A DNA stretch of 64,000 nt, taken from assembly GCA_021234535.1 (NCBI GenBank), contig CM037843.1, positions 13,725,979-13,789,978 of the forward strand, read 5' to 3'. A model generated the notes under the pieces. That model did not search any database. It worked only from the letters and a program-made list of their open reading frames with translations, and was not told the origin of the DNA. This DNA is from Stichopus chloronotus (lineage: Eukaryota; Echinodermata; Holothuroidea; Aspidochirotida; Stichopodidae). The position numbers and the translations under genes are program-made. This document shows positions 23,584-34,000 of the stretch, one piece after another (the stretch's first letter is position 1; each line of letters opens with the position of its first letter).

Positions 23584-24251
23584 GCCCTTCATTCGTAAGA
23601 AAAGTGACCACCCGCTCTGGTAAAAACTTTCTTTCGCGATGAACGTTTAGTTACGTCAGGGAACTTTTCTAATGCTCTTCTATGATTGGTTGACATTAAT
23701 AGCTGATCACGCCCACAAATTAAAGGAACACATACAAAAAAAAAAAAAAACCAGTGATATTAAAATTTCGCTTCAAATTTATGTAAACACAACACGAGCT
23801 CAGTTATATGCTGCATCTGAAAAGATGATTATGATTTGTTTTAATACTAGTAAGTCGTTTTAACTTCAAAAAACTGAAAAAAAAGAATGTTGATTTGTAA
23901 TGTTTTGTAAATTAATAGATTTCAAGACAGTAAACATTCTTCAAGATTACAGGAATGTGAAAAAGGCGATATATGCTAATAAAATAGTTGTGAGAGTCGG
24001 AAACTTATGAAAATTGTTACTATGGTTAAAATAAATACCTGTGTATGAATTATTTGTCTATAAAGAGGTAGTACACTTCGAGGTAGGGCTCTCCTAAATT
24101 GGTGGTAGTTGGTATCATAGTAATATCTGTGCTACAAGAAGGCCTTTTAATCCTGCTTTGTACCCTTTTTGTTGTAATCCGTAACAGTCGATGAACTGGC
24201 CAGCGTTGTTTTCGGTCACCACACGTTTCAAAAGTTTGAAGTTATTATTAA

Positions 24252-24415
24252 AGGAGGATAGCGCGAACGCAGTCCTCCACTACCAGAAATTCTACGCCCG
24301 AGTTCTCCACGTTTGGGAGAATCGCAAGAGTCAGCTCCGCCGAAGTGCGATGGCGAAGCCTCGTCCTGGGGGCTCCGCCTTCTTGATCACGGAAACCCCT
24401 GCGCCAGGTAAGTAT
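24252..24415 (-). ncRNA. U1: U1 snRNA, array copy 13
   Basis: Full length; the 5' end is at 24,415. Consensus sequence by eye. Confidence 0.95.
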
Positions 24416-25079
24416 GCCCTTCATTCGTAAGAAAAGTGACCACCCGCTCTGGTAAAAACTTTCTTTCGCGATGAACGTTTAGTTACGTCAGGGAACTTTT
24501 CTAATGCTCTTCTATGATTGGTTGACATTAATAGCTGATCACGCCCACAAATTAAAGGAACACATACAAAAAAAACAAAACAGTGATATTAAAAATTTCG
24601 CTTCAAATTTATGTAAACACAACACGAGCTCAGTTAATATGCTGCATCTGAAAAGATGATTATGATTTGTTTTAATACTAGTAAGTCGTTTTAACTTCAA
24701 AAAACTAAAAAAAAAATGTTGATTTGTAATGTTTTGTAAATTAATAGATTTCAAGACGTAAACATTCTTCAAGATTACAGGAATGTGAAAAAGGCGATAT
24801 ATGCTAATAAAATAGTTGTGAGAGTCGGAAACTTATGAAAATTGTTACTGTGGTTAAAATAAATACCTGTGTATGAATTATTTGTCTATAAAGAGGTAGT
24901 ACACTTCGAGGTAGGGCTCTCCTAAATTGGTGGTAGTTGGTATCATAGTAATATCTGTGCTACAAGAAGGCCTTTTTATCCTGGTTTGTACCCTTTTTGT
25001 TGTAATCCGTAACAGTCGATGAACTGGCCAGCGTTGTTTTCGGTCACCACACGTTTCAAAAGTTTGAAGTTATTATTAA

Positions 25080-25243
25080 AGGAGGATAGCGCGAACGCAG
25101 TCCTCCACTACCAGAAATTCTACGCCCGAGTTCTCCACGTTTGGGAGAATCGCAAGAGTCAGCTCCGCCGAAGTGCGATGGCGAAGCCTCGTCCTGGGGG
25201 CTCCGCCTTCTTGATCACGGAAACCCCTGCGCCAGGTAAGTAT
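25080..25243 (-). ncRNA. U1: U1 snRNA, array copy 14
   Basis: Full length; the 5' end is at 25,243. Consensus sequence by eye. Confidence 0.95.
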
Positions 25244-25908
25244 GCCCTTAATTCGTAAGAAAAGTGACCACCCGCTCTGGTAAAAACTTTCTTTCGCGAT
25301 GAACGTTTAGTTACGTCAGGGAACTTTTCTAATGCTCTTCTATGATTGGTTGACATTAATAGCTGATCACGCCCACAAATTAAAGGAACACATACAAAAA
25401 AAACAAAAAACAGTGATATTAAAAATTTCGCTTCAAATTTATGTAAACACAACACGAGCTCAGTTATATGCTGCATCTGAAAAGATGATTATGATTTGTT
25501 TTAATACTAGTAAGTCGTTTTAATTTCAAAAAACTGAAAAAAAAATGTTGATTTGCAATGTTTTGTAAAGTAATAGATTTCAAGACGTAAACATTCTTCA
25601 AGATTACAGGAATGTGAAAAAGGCGATATATGCTAATAAAATAGTTCTGAGAGTCGGAAACTTATGAAAATTGTTACTGTGGTTAAAATAAATACCTGTG
25701 TATAAATTATTTGTCTATAAAGAGGTAGTACACTTCGAGGTAGGGCTCTCCTAAATTGGTGGTAGTTGGTATCATAGTAATATCTGTGCTACAAGAAGGC
25801 CTTTTAATCCTGGTTTGTACCCTTTTGGTTGTAATCCGTAACAGTCGATGAACTGGCCAGCGTTGTTTTCGGTCACCACACGTTTCAAAAATCTGAAGTT
25901 ATTATTAA

Positions 25909-26072
25909 AGGAAGATAGCGCGAACGCAGTCCTCCACTACCAGAAATTCTACGCCCGAGTTCTCCACGTTTGGGAGAATCGCAAGAGTCAGCTCCGCCGA
26001 AGTGCGATGGCCAAGCCTCGTCCTGGGGGCTCCGCCTTCTTGATCACGGAAACCCCTGCGCCAGGTAAGTAT
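25909..26072 (-). ncRNA. U1: U1 snRNA, array copy 15 (right-edge copy)
   Basis: Full length; the 5' end is at 26,072. It has the AUCUUCC stem-IV variant and GCUUGGCC in stem II, which creates a G-G mismatch. It is the last complete gene of the array; its upstream spacer is normal up to about 26,280 and then decays. Confidence 0.9.
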
Positions 26073-26470
26073 GCCCTTCATTCGTAAGAAAAGTGACCAC
26101 CCGCTCTGGTAAAAACTTTCTTTCGCGATGAACGTTTAGTTACGTCAGGGAACTTTTCTAATGCTCTTCTATGATTGGTTGACATTAATAGCTGATCACG
26201 CCCACAAATTAAAGGAACACATACAAAAAAAAAAACAGTGACTATTAAAAATTTCGCTTCAAATTTATGTAAACACAACACGAGCTCAATTAATATGCTT
26301 CATCTGAAAATATGATTATGATTTGTTTTAATAGAAATAATTCGTTTCAACTTTAAAGAACCGAAAAGAAATGTAGATTTGTAAGTGTTTTGTGAATTAA
26401 TAGATTTCATGACATAAACATTACAGGAATGTGAAAAAGGCGATATATGCTTAATAAAATAGTTGTGAGA

Positions 26471-26560
26471 GCAGTCCTCCCACTTACAGAAATTCTACGC
26501 CCGAGTTCTCCACATTTGGGAGACTCGCAAGAGTCAGCTCCGCTGAAGTGCTATGGGAAA
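26471..26560 (-). pseudogene. U1 snRNA remnant at the right array edge
   Basis: The central part of U1 (Sm region, stem-loop III and part of stem-loop II) survives. Immediately left, the spacer jumps from 'gttgtgaga' straight into 'gcagtcctcc', so about 330 bp including stem-loop IV are deleted. Similarity stops after 'gctatgggaaag', where unrelated sequence begins. Confidence 0.85.
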
Positions 26561-27251
26561 GAAACTGAAGAACAAATTTTTCCCCTATCAGCAATTACGA
26601 AAGATCTTACCTGGACCCAATTTTTTTTATACTTCACAAGAAGAAAACGACGAAAATAGGGTCAATCTGAGTCTTAATATCAAACTTGATCAACCCAATT
26701 AATTCTGAAAAGGGCATTTACTTGTTGTTTGATAGCGTAATAACAATGAGTTTTCGAAATAAAAAACTCAACACAAAAAACAAACTACACAAGCAAAAAT
26801 TTTTTGCATTAATCCCGAGCAGAAACAATGAGCTTCGCCTCTGCAGCATTGGTCCTCTTCCAAAAGAAATAACCATAAGGAATACCGCCCCGCTCCAACC
26901 ACCTTTTACGAGAGCCCATAGATGATTTTTTTTTTAAGAGTCTCAAATATTTAAAAAGTAAGATATGGATGGATTGATGGTCAGACAGATGCTGTGCCAT
27001 TAAAATAACTCACACCAGTAAGCTTGTCTAAGCTAACAAGCCTGGAGACTTAATGTCCTCCACTAACATATCCTACCCGATTTCTCCATTTTGAAGCATC
27101 ACACACTTTCTACGAGTTACTTTCTACTGTGGCAGCCTGACCGTTTAACAAGGTGTCCTGAACTGATTGCAGGTGTACATAATGTTGTATGATAGTGGGT
27201 AGTATCAAGGTATAGATTAGTTGGCGTTGGATAAAACACACACTGCAGGTT
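26561..27251. other. Sequence interrupting the last U1 remnant
   Basis: About 690 bp unrelated to the array separates two parts of a decayed U1 copy. On the minus strand, about 26,809-26,930, a frame reads GSRKRWLERGGIPYGYFF followed by AEAKLIVSARD. This resembles the RxxWLERGExPTxYFFxLE segment that links the endonuclease and reverse transcriptase in L1-type LINEs, so the block may be a LINE relic. No duplication at its borders is clear. Confidence 0.35.
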
Positions 27252-27297
27252 TTGCCACCTTGATCACGGAAACCTCTGTGCCATGTGAGTGTATGTC
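27252..27297 (-). pseudogene. Isolated U1 5'-end scrap
   Basis: The segment 'ttgatcacggaaacctctgtgccatgtgagtgtatg' matches the first 40 or so nucleotides of U1 on the reverse strand with several changes, including a broken 5' end (ATACACTCAC instead of ATACTTACC). It marks the former extent of the array. Confidence 0.7.
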
Positions 27298-28558
27298 TGT
27301 GAAACATACCGACCAACACAACCAGTCACCTACCAGTCACCTACCACCCTTGGTGTGATGCCATCCAGGTCATACCCATTGTATTCACTATTATTGTACT
27401 TTTCACAGATTTGGATAACTTCAAAATACAAACAAATGCTTGTAGTGCTGGAAGAAATACATAGCTACAACCATCGTGTTTGCACTGCTCTTCTGTACAT
27501 GGCTGTGACAAAATAATACGTAAATGATGAGACAAACACACTAGGATGTAAAGGTTCTCACCTTGGTTCTCAATTATCTCGTTTATTTCTAAAAACAGAC
27601 ATCTCTAATTCTAAACAAAATTGTGACATTGAAGATTCCAACAGTTGTTATTAATGGTTTTGCTATAGATGAGAAACCGATCACCTGAAATATAATCCAA
27701 ATCCCTTGCGGGAGGATCGGATGGCATTCACGTAATTCCCCACATATGTTTCATTCAAATACACATGTTGGTGATGAGAAATTGAATGACAAAGACAATA
27801 AAGGAGTGTCTAGGGCTAAGATGCAGACAAACAAATCGTGAATGCAACAAATTTAAGTTGAAGTTCATTGATATACCCCATTTTGGGGCAAGTCTTGCTT
27901 CTAAATACTCTCTCAATACTCTCAATTGACCTTATTTCCCGTTGGGAAACACTCCAATCCTTTCCAAGACAATGCAGCGAAGAAAGTCAACATCAGACAC
28001 ACATTGCCTTTAAAACAAAGGATGTAAACTACTAAAAAGTAAACTATTAATTCTAGATTTGATGGTCATGTAGACACACTCCACCCAATGAGAGGGATTG
28101 AGAAGAAACTGGTTGACTAGTCAAAATGATATATGTATTCCTCTTTTGGAAAATACAACTGTTTTTTTTTTTTTTAACTTAAATCAGGTTAGATGTTAAG
28201 TTAGTATTTTATTTAAAGTTTCAATACCCACAACAAAAGGGAAAAACTATTCACATACAATAACCATTGTGCTCTAGTTCCACGGTACCAAACAGAACCG
28301 AACTACTAAAATAAACTCTATCCCTATGAAATATTTCATAAACTTAAGTTAGCGATGATATCAACTTTAGTAAAAAACAAAAACGAAATAGGAAATGGTT
28401 TAATAAATGTTTTATAAAATGTTCTGAAGTGATTTCAACCAAGCAATACCTTGAAGTGAAAAGCTTGACATAAAAAATGCTGCCCTAACAAAATGATGAT
28501 TCTGTATGAACTACTTTGAGAATCAGTTCATTCTGCGGTGTATCCATTACAAGAGAGT
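27298..28558. other. Gene-free stretch between the array and presenilin
   Basis: AT-rich sequence, no recognised gene or RNA. A minus-strand AATAAA (TTTATT at 28,208-28,213) could end a transcript coming from the right. Confidence 0.4.
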
Positions 28559-28623
28559 TCATACTTTCATTTCTTTGATTGTATGGTAATACTCAATACC
28601 AGTGTCTTTGAGATAATATCGTA
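28559..28623 (-). CDS. Possible orphan terminal exon
   Basis: On the minus strand a strong acceptor (CCTATTTTCTTTCAG) precedes 65 bp that read, after two bases, RYYLKDTGIEYYHTIKEMKV and a TGA. An AATAAA lies about 350 bp downstream at 28,208-28,213. The composition looks like a real protein end. No upstream exon was found between here and the presenilin stop at 30,880. It could be an alternative or extra 3' exon read from the presenilin locus, part of an undetected gene, or chance. I do not recognise the protein. Confidence 0.3.
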
Positions 28624-28959
28624 CTGAAAGAAAATAGGACAATTAATAAATTCAGAATGTAAGGAGGAATTTGATTGGGTCCGCTAAGAATTGGCAGTCA
28701 ATCGTTCACAGGATAAAGAAGAGAGAATACTAATAAAAAAAAAATTCTGAGGCAGAGACGTGGCAAAATTTCACAAAAAGGAAAAGAAAACAAAATTTCA
28801 GCAGAATCACGATTGAACAGTGAGTATGAGTTGTGGATGACCCACTACATCATTGAAGAAATGACTTCAATAATGGGTGGGTCACACTAATGCGATATCA
28901 GATTGAATCGCTATCCACGGCTTCGATCTTCTCCAAACTTAGTTGAAAAGAGCAAAAAG

Positions 28960-30025
28960 TTGATGACAAATGCAACCAGAATGCACAAAGGCATTTGCGG
29001 TTTCGCTGATTTCATTGCCAGGATTTTTATGAATCTGATATATGATGATTGATATGTTCCATGTCTCACCATGCACAACGGCACATTACACTACCAGTAA
29101 TGCAAGCACCTACACATTAGATAGGAGATTAAAGCTTCCCTCCTTGAGATATCATGTTTTCTGGGTTGTCACAATTTTACCCCATTTGACTCTAAATGAC
29201 CTTTGAACTCCACCAAAACCAATAGGGTTCTTCTACTCAATGTGATGCCACCTACACATTACATACCAGATCTGTCAAAGCTTCAATGGTTGACATACCC
29301 TGTTCACAAAGTTTTCACAATTTGACCCCAATTGTTGACCCCCAATGACCTTTGACCCCCACAAAAACTATAGGGTTCTTCTAATCAATGTAGTACACCT
29401 ACATACTAAATGTGAGAGCTGTCCAAGCTTCCCCTCTTGAGATAATAGGTTTATAAGGTTTTCAAAGGTTGAAACCAAACGATCTTTGACCTCCAACAAA
29501 ATCACTAAGGATTCCTCTAGTCAATGTGGTACACCTAAATACCAAATATACCAAACAAGAGATTTGTCCAAGCTTGCCCTTCTTGAGATATTCTCTTTAG
29601 AAAGTTTGAATCCAAATGACATTTGACCTACAAAAAAAAAACAGGGTTTTTCTACTCAATGTCGCACACCTTCATACTAAATGTGAGAACTGTCCAAGCT
29701 TCCCTCCTTGACACACCAGATTTTCTACTTCATGTCTTCTACTCATTGTGGTACACCTACATACTAAATATGACATCTGTCAAAGCTTCCTTTCTTTGAG
29801 ATATTGTGTTTAAAAAGTTTTCACGGTTTGACCCCTGTTGATGCCAAATGACCATTGACCTCCACCGAAAACGATAGCATTCTTCTAGTCAATATGGTAC
29901 ACCTACATACTAAACATAAGATCTGTCAAAGCTTCCCTCCTTCAGATATCATGTTTACAAGGTAGGACATCACAAACATATACACACACACACCCACATA
30001 CATACACACACACATACACACACAT
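28960..30025. repeat. About 1-kb dispersed repeat with internal ~135-bp tandem copies and (CA)n tail, copy 1
   Basis: It starts near 'aaccagaatgcacaaaggcattt' (28,976) and ends in a (CA)-rich run (about 29,974-30,025), like the second copy at 37,540-38,565. Inside, five to six imperfect units of about 135-147 bp repeat the order: '(c)ctttgacctcca', 'aatagggttcttctactcaatgtggtacacctacatac', 'aagcttcccttcttgagata', 'gtttacaaggttttca'. The 'ctttgacc' blocks lie near 29,199, 29,346, 29,482, 29,618 and 29,850. The perfect hairpin GGTTTCGAT-TATC-ATCGAAACC follows at 30,042-30,063. It lies just 3' of presenilin, antisense to it. Confidence 0.75.
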
Positions 30026-30879
30026 GTATGCATGATTAAAAAGGTTTCGATTATCATCGAAACCAAAAATAGAATATCTACCAAAAAAAGAATATCTACC
30101 AATCATGGTATAATGCCATTGCAAAAGATATCTCTTACCAGATGAAAGTCAATGACACTGGAACAATTGTGAACTAAGCCTCTCAGCAGTCTTACATTAG
30201 ATTGCAATGAGACATTTTTACAGAAATACTGGTAGGATCAGGTATCAGTGTAGAGGGTGACCAATGCTGGTATGCTATATATCATTTCCATGTGACCCAG
30301 GTCTCACTGAACATTTGACATATCGGGCAGTAGAAAAACTGATGAACGGAGGAATAGGCCACTGTGAGAGCAATCAAAGGCAGAGTCACATATGTGTGAT
30401 TCAACACACAATTAAGCTTTCAACTGAAACTGCACACCTTTAAGTATTGTTTACATTAATAACTGCAAAATATCGAATAGAAAGTAAATTCCCCTGCTCA
30501 AGATGACAAGGACTGAAAGAAATCGAGGCATGATTCCAACAGCTTTTACGATCAACTCAAATTACACGAATTTAGTCGAAAGTTGAATTGCATCTTGAAT
30601 AGCGAATATGTGATAAAGCCTTTACATAGGTTTGTCTTCCTGGTGATAAACCATGTGCATAACAATTTGGCAAAGGGTATGTTACAAACTGGATCAAACA
30701 AAGGGTTCATTATTTTCACTAAGCTCCAATGGAACAGAAATGTCTTCTGTAATGGAATATAAGATTTTGCAACAAGAACAAAGTAAGCCCCACGATGTCC
30801 TGCTATATCTTGCAAATCTGACAATTCTCTGGATTGTAGTTCATAATTTTGCCGAGCATGGTACGTTCCAAACCTAGTC
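30026..30879. other. Presenilin 3' flank or 3' UTR
   Basis: No frame with coding character. It directly follows the presenilin stop codon on the minus strand, so at least part is probably 3' untranslated. I saw no AATAAA for the minus strand before 28.2 kb, so the transcript end is unresolved. Confidence 0.4.
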
Positions 30880-31035
30880 TCATATGAAAACCTGCTCTTT
30901 GGCGTACAGGTCAGTGAAGGGAAATACGATGAACGATGTTGTGAAGTAAAATGTCAGACCGAATGCTATTGAGATTGGCAGGGCAGGTAAAGCTTTCTTG
31001 AAAATTGCCAACAGGATTAAAGTCAAACACAGCCC
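30880..31035 (-). CDS. PSEN: Presenilin exon 11 (TM8-TM9, PALP motif, stop)
   Basis: It begins after CTGTCTTCCAG and encodes [20 protein letters not shown], the final membrane segment and the C-terminus KEQVFI, then TGA at 30,882-30,880. PALP is needed for assembly and activity in the family. Confidence 0.97.
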   Translation of the reverse strand, partial: GLCLTLILLAIFKKALPALPISIAFGLTFYFTTSFIVFPFTDLYAKEQVFI

Positions 31036-34000
31036 CTGGAAGACAGAAGAGAGTAAAGATAAATACGGTTTAGTGTAAATGCCAACATGTTGTACTAAAA
31101 AAATAAATATACAGCCCATGGAGCTGCATTATCGTTAGTACATACACAAAGTAAAATCATAAATGCTAAAATGGAACAAAACAATAGGAAGATGCATTGG
31201 AGTTAATGTTCTGCTGTATTGGTTACAAAGATAGCATGCTACAGTGTAAAGCTCATTGGACAATCTCTGATATGGAATGGTCCATGTTAATCCAATTTAC
31301 AACACCCACTATTCTTTGAGGTGGTAGACACTTCTGCTGTAATACTCAAGGATGCAATCCTGTCCCCCAAGAGCTTAAAGGGAAATAGGGCGTTTAGAAA
31401 ACACCAACATGAAATGCAAAGGAAATAGCTTTAATCATTGTTAAACCAGTCTCATCAATAAACATCTACCAAAGCTTCATCTTCTCAAAACAATATGCAT
31501 GATGTGATGAGTAATGGAAGATGAATCATTTGAATTTTGAATAGTTTGGGTGAACAAATTAGTGTCGAGTAACAAATGACTGAATTTCTATCTGTGAGGA
31601 AATTATTTCTTGAAAAGAAGGCTACTGTCCTTCATTATTTTGAATAATCTCTCATTCTACGTCCACAAACATTGGTTTCAAAAATATGGATGTTTTCTCT
31701 GACACAAACGCCCTATTTCCCTTTAATGTTTAAATCATGTACGAAGTAGGGTAGACCAGGAGGGTTTTTGTGAAAATTTGTAGGAATTGAGGCTGTGTTA
31801 ACACCAGAACAGAATAACGACCATATGGGCAGCTTTCCCAGCTATTGCAATCTACTAGCAAGTCCAACAAGCACATCACCGACCAGGATAAAGACACAAG
31901 ACAAAAAACAACAGCATTGGACACGGATTGTTTTTCCCCTGCCTGCAGAATTTGTCTACAATATTTTTCTACATACTTTTGCCTATTAATTAACCTGTTG
32001 AAGAATCAAAGTGATTTCAAAGAGGTCTGTCATCTCCAAAACTGAGCTGGCATTGCACGAGGAATATCCAAGTCCAATGACAAATAAAGCACCTGCAGGA
32101 ACGTGGGACTTAACCAATGCATTTGAAGCCAGCATTGAATAAATCTGTCAGACTGACATAATGCCACGGTTTTGCAAGGCTTGAAATGTTGAAATTACAA
32201 AGCGACTTTGAGAAACTGAGGATTTAAGGAACAGAAACCACAGACTAGACTCAAATAAAGAAAATACAAATACTGCTGAAAATATGCTGCTATAGTCCAG
32301 AAGAAAAAAACAACTCCAATAAAGAGTTGACACTTAATTAATTCAGGCAGTAGTACCTCACAAATTTGCATCTGTACAACCAACGTCAACTACACATACA
32401 GACTGCTGCCAGAAAATAAACTGACATGTGAGGTGAATTGGGAGATAAATTCACTGAGAAAAGCAGTAATTCAAAACATAAAGTGGATTACAATTCACTT
32501 GGAGTGAAATCATAGAGAGATGCTAAGAGATTTCCTGACACAGTTCACTTTTAATGCCTTTGGGGTACCATCACCATCCCAGGGTCAACATTTACCAAGA
32601 AAACGATGCTTTCAAAACGAACTACTTACTACAAGTATGGCGACAAAGCAGGCCAGGGTGGTTGTCCAATCTCCGTAGTGAGAGGCCTTGCCGACCAAAA
32701 CACTGTAGAATATGAAATCTCCAAGACCGAGTTTAACTCCACCTAAACAAGATAACAGAGAGGAAAAGATTTGGAGAACAGACAATAAAAAGAAATAAGG
32801 CGATGAACTAGATTAGGGTTACAAGTCCTCCTGTGTAGTAGCTTGTGTAAATATGCTCTTGATGACGTGTAGTTTGGATTACAGTGACGTCCTTCTTCCA
32901 GACATTTTACCTAGAATGCTCGTCTCTAGCCAGATGTATAAATGGGCAAAAGAGAGATAAGGTATACATTGAGCAGAGTCTTGAAATGTGGCTGCACTTA
33001 TGGGAAGGGTCAGGGTCAGATGTTTGAGTAATGGAGGTGGAGAAGGGATAGCCAATGAAGATCATGCCATATTGGCACTCCAAGCATTGCTAAAAATATT
33101 TTCCATGTTATATTGCTCCATGTGCAGTGCTTTCAAAACGGGGGGTGGTGAAAATGTCAGATAGGGGTGCTCCTTGCCCTGACCTGCTGCTTTCGCCACT
33201 AATCATTAAGATTATGAAGAATATTTTCATCACAAAACAACAAAATAAAAAATATTGGTCATACAGTTCCAAAGAAAACCATTTATCTGTATCTTGATGA
33301 CAGCTGTATTTGGTTATGCTGAAGTGAAGTGAGGCAGTAAGCTGCACTTTTTTTTGGGGGGGGGGGAGGGGGAGGAACAACAGACTTCCTGGCTGAAGCT
33401 TTAAAAGGAAACAGGAAGCCATGGACCGCCAGTTAGTACGTTAGAAAAGGTAACACAAATGTTATATACTTGTGTTTGCTGGGATCAATCAGTCTAAACT
33501 GTACACTGCCATGCCCCGAAATACTGGAATCCCCCATATAGTCTGAAAGTTAAAAGTAACAAAAGGTAATACTGTCATTGCCATCAACCAGGGATATTTT
33601 CTCTATTGCAAAGTGCTCTGAGGTCTGTCTATGAAGGGTTATGTGATTATTACTGCATTGCCATCTACATAGACGGGACAAAGGCAGGTATGGTACCGTG
33701 AAACTCTCAATTGGCTGTTTATCCAAAAAGAAACTCTTACACTAAATTATTGTGATTTAACCTTTTCCTTACATCACTTAGTCTACCTGGCTTGCAGTTA
33801 ATACTTTCACATCCCCTCATTTCCCCCACATCCCCTCTTTCATCATTTCCAAGGAGGGGTGATTTCACGTTCAAACTTACGTTCCTCATCGTCCTCGTCA
33901 TAATCCGATGGAGGTGTCGGTCGAGAGGGCGGGGCTGCCTCTCTTTGTGCTCCTTCCTGTCTAAGAGCCGAGGCAGCAGCCCTAGCATCTTCTGAATTGA

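Larger units (their letters stand above)
6748..27297 (-). repeat. Tandem U1 snRNA gene cluster (about 830-bp unit)
   Basis: The reverse strand of each unit contains one U1 snRNA, preceded by a conserved promoter-like spacer. The distance between neighbouring U1 5' ends is 825-836 bp. Fifteen full-length copies with 5' ends from 14,441 to 26,072 form the homogeneous core. The left edge has a deleted copy (5' end 6,862), a diverged copy (7,687) and a copy split by an insertion. The right edge ends in a deleted remnant (26,471-26,560) and an isolated 5' scrap (27,252-27,297). Edge decay with a uniform core is what unequal exchange and gene conversion produce. Tandem U1 clusters are known in sea urchins. 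Confidence 0.95.

Noticed and set aside
14217..26087. Repeated 79-codon plus-strand open frame starting MNWPALFSVTT, once per unit
   Set aside because: It lies antisense to U1 and its 3' flank. The conserved RNA explains the conservation, the frame runs straight through CAGGTAAGTAT, and variants follow RNA structure rather than codons.
15188..26281. Minus-strand frames of 65-105 codons containing MSTNHRRALEKFPDVTKR
   Set aside because: They run from the U1 promoter into U1 itself. They are by-products of a tandemly conserved promoter and RNA gene.
13525..26470. Tandem array considered as a satellite or protein-coding repeat family
   Set aside because: The U1 landmarks (AUACUUACCUGG, Sm site, stem-loop IV, 164-nt length) identify it as a gene cluster.
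26561..26720. Words resembling U5 snRNA (CTGAGTCTTAA, CCCAATTTTTT)
   Set aside because: The words are in the wrong order and spacing, and the U5 loop (CCTTTTAC) is absent.
28960..30025. Regularly spaced repeat considered as a CRISPR array
   Set aside because: Units are degenerate, contiguous and about 135 bp, without constant repeats and unique spacers, and the genome is eukaryotic.
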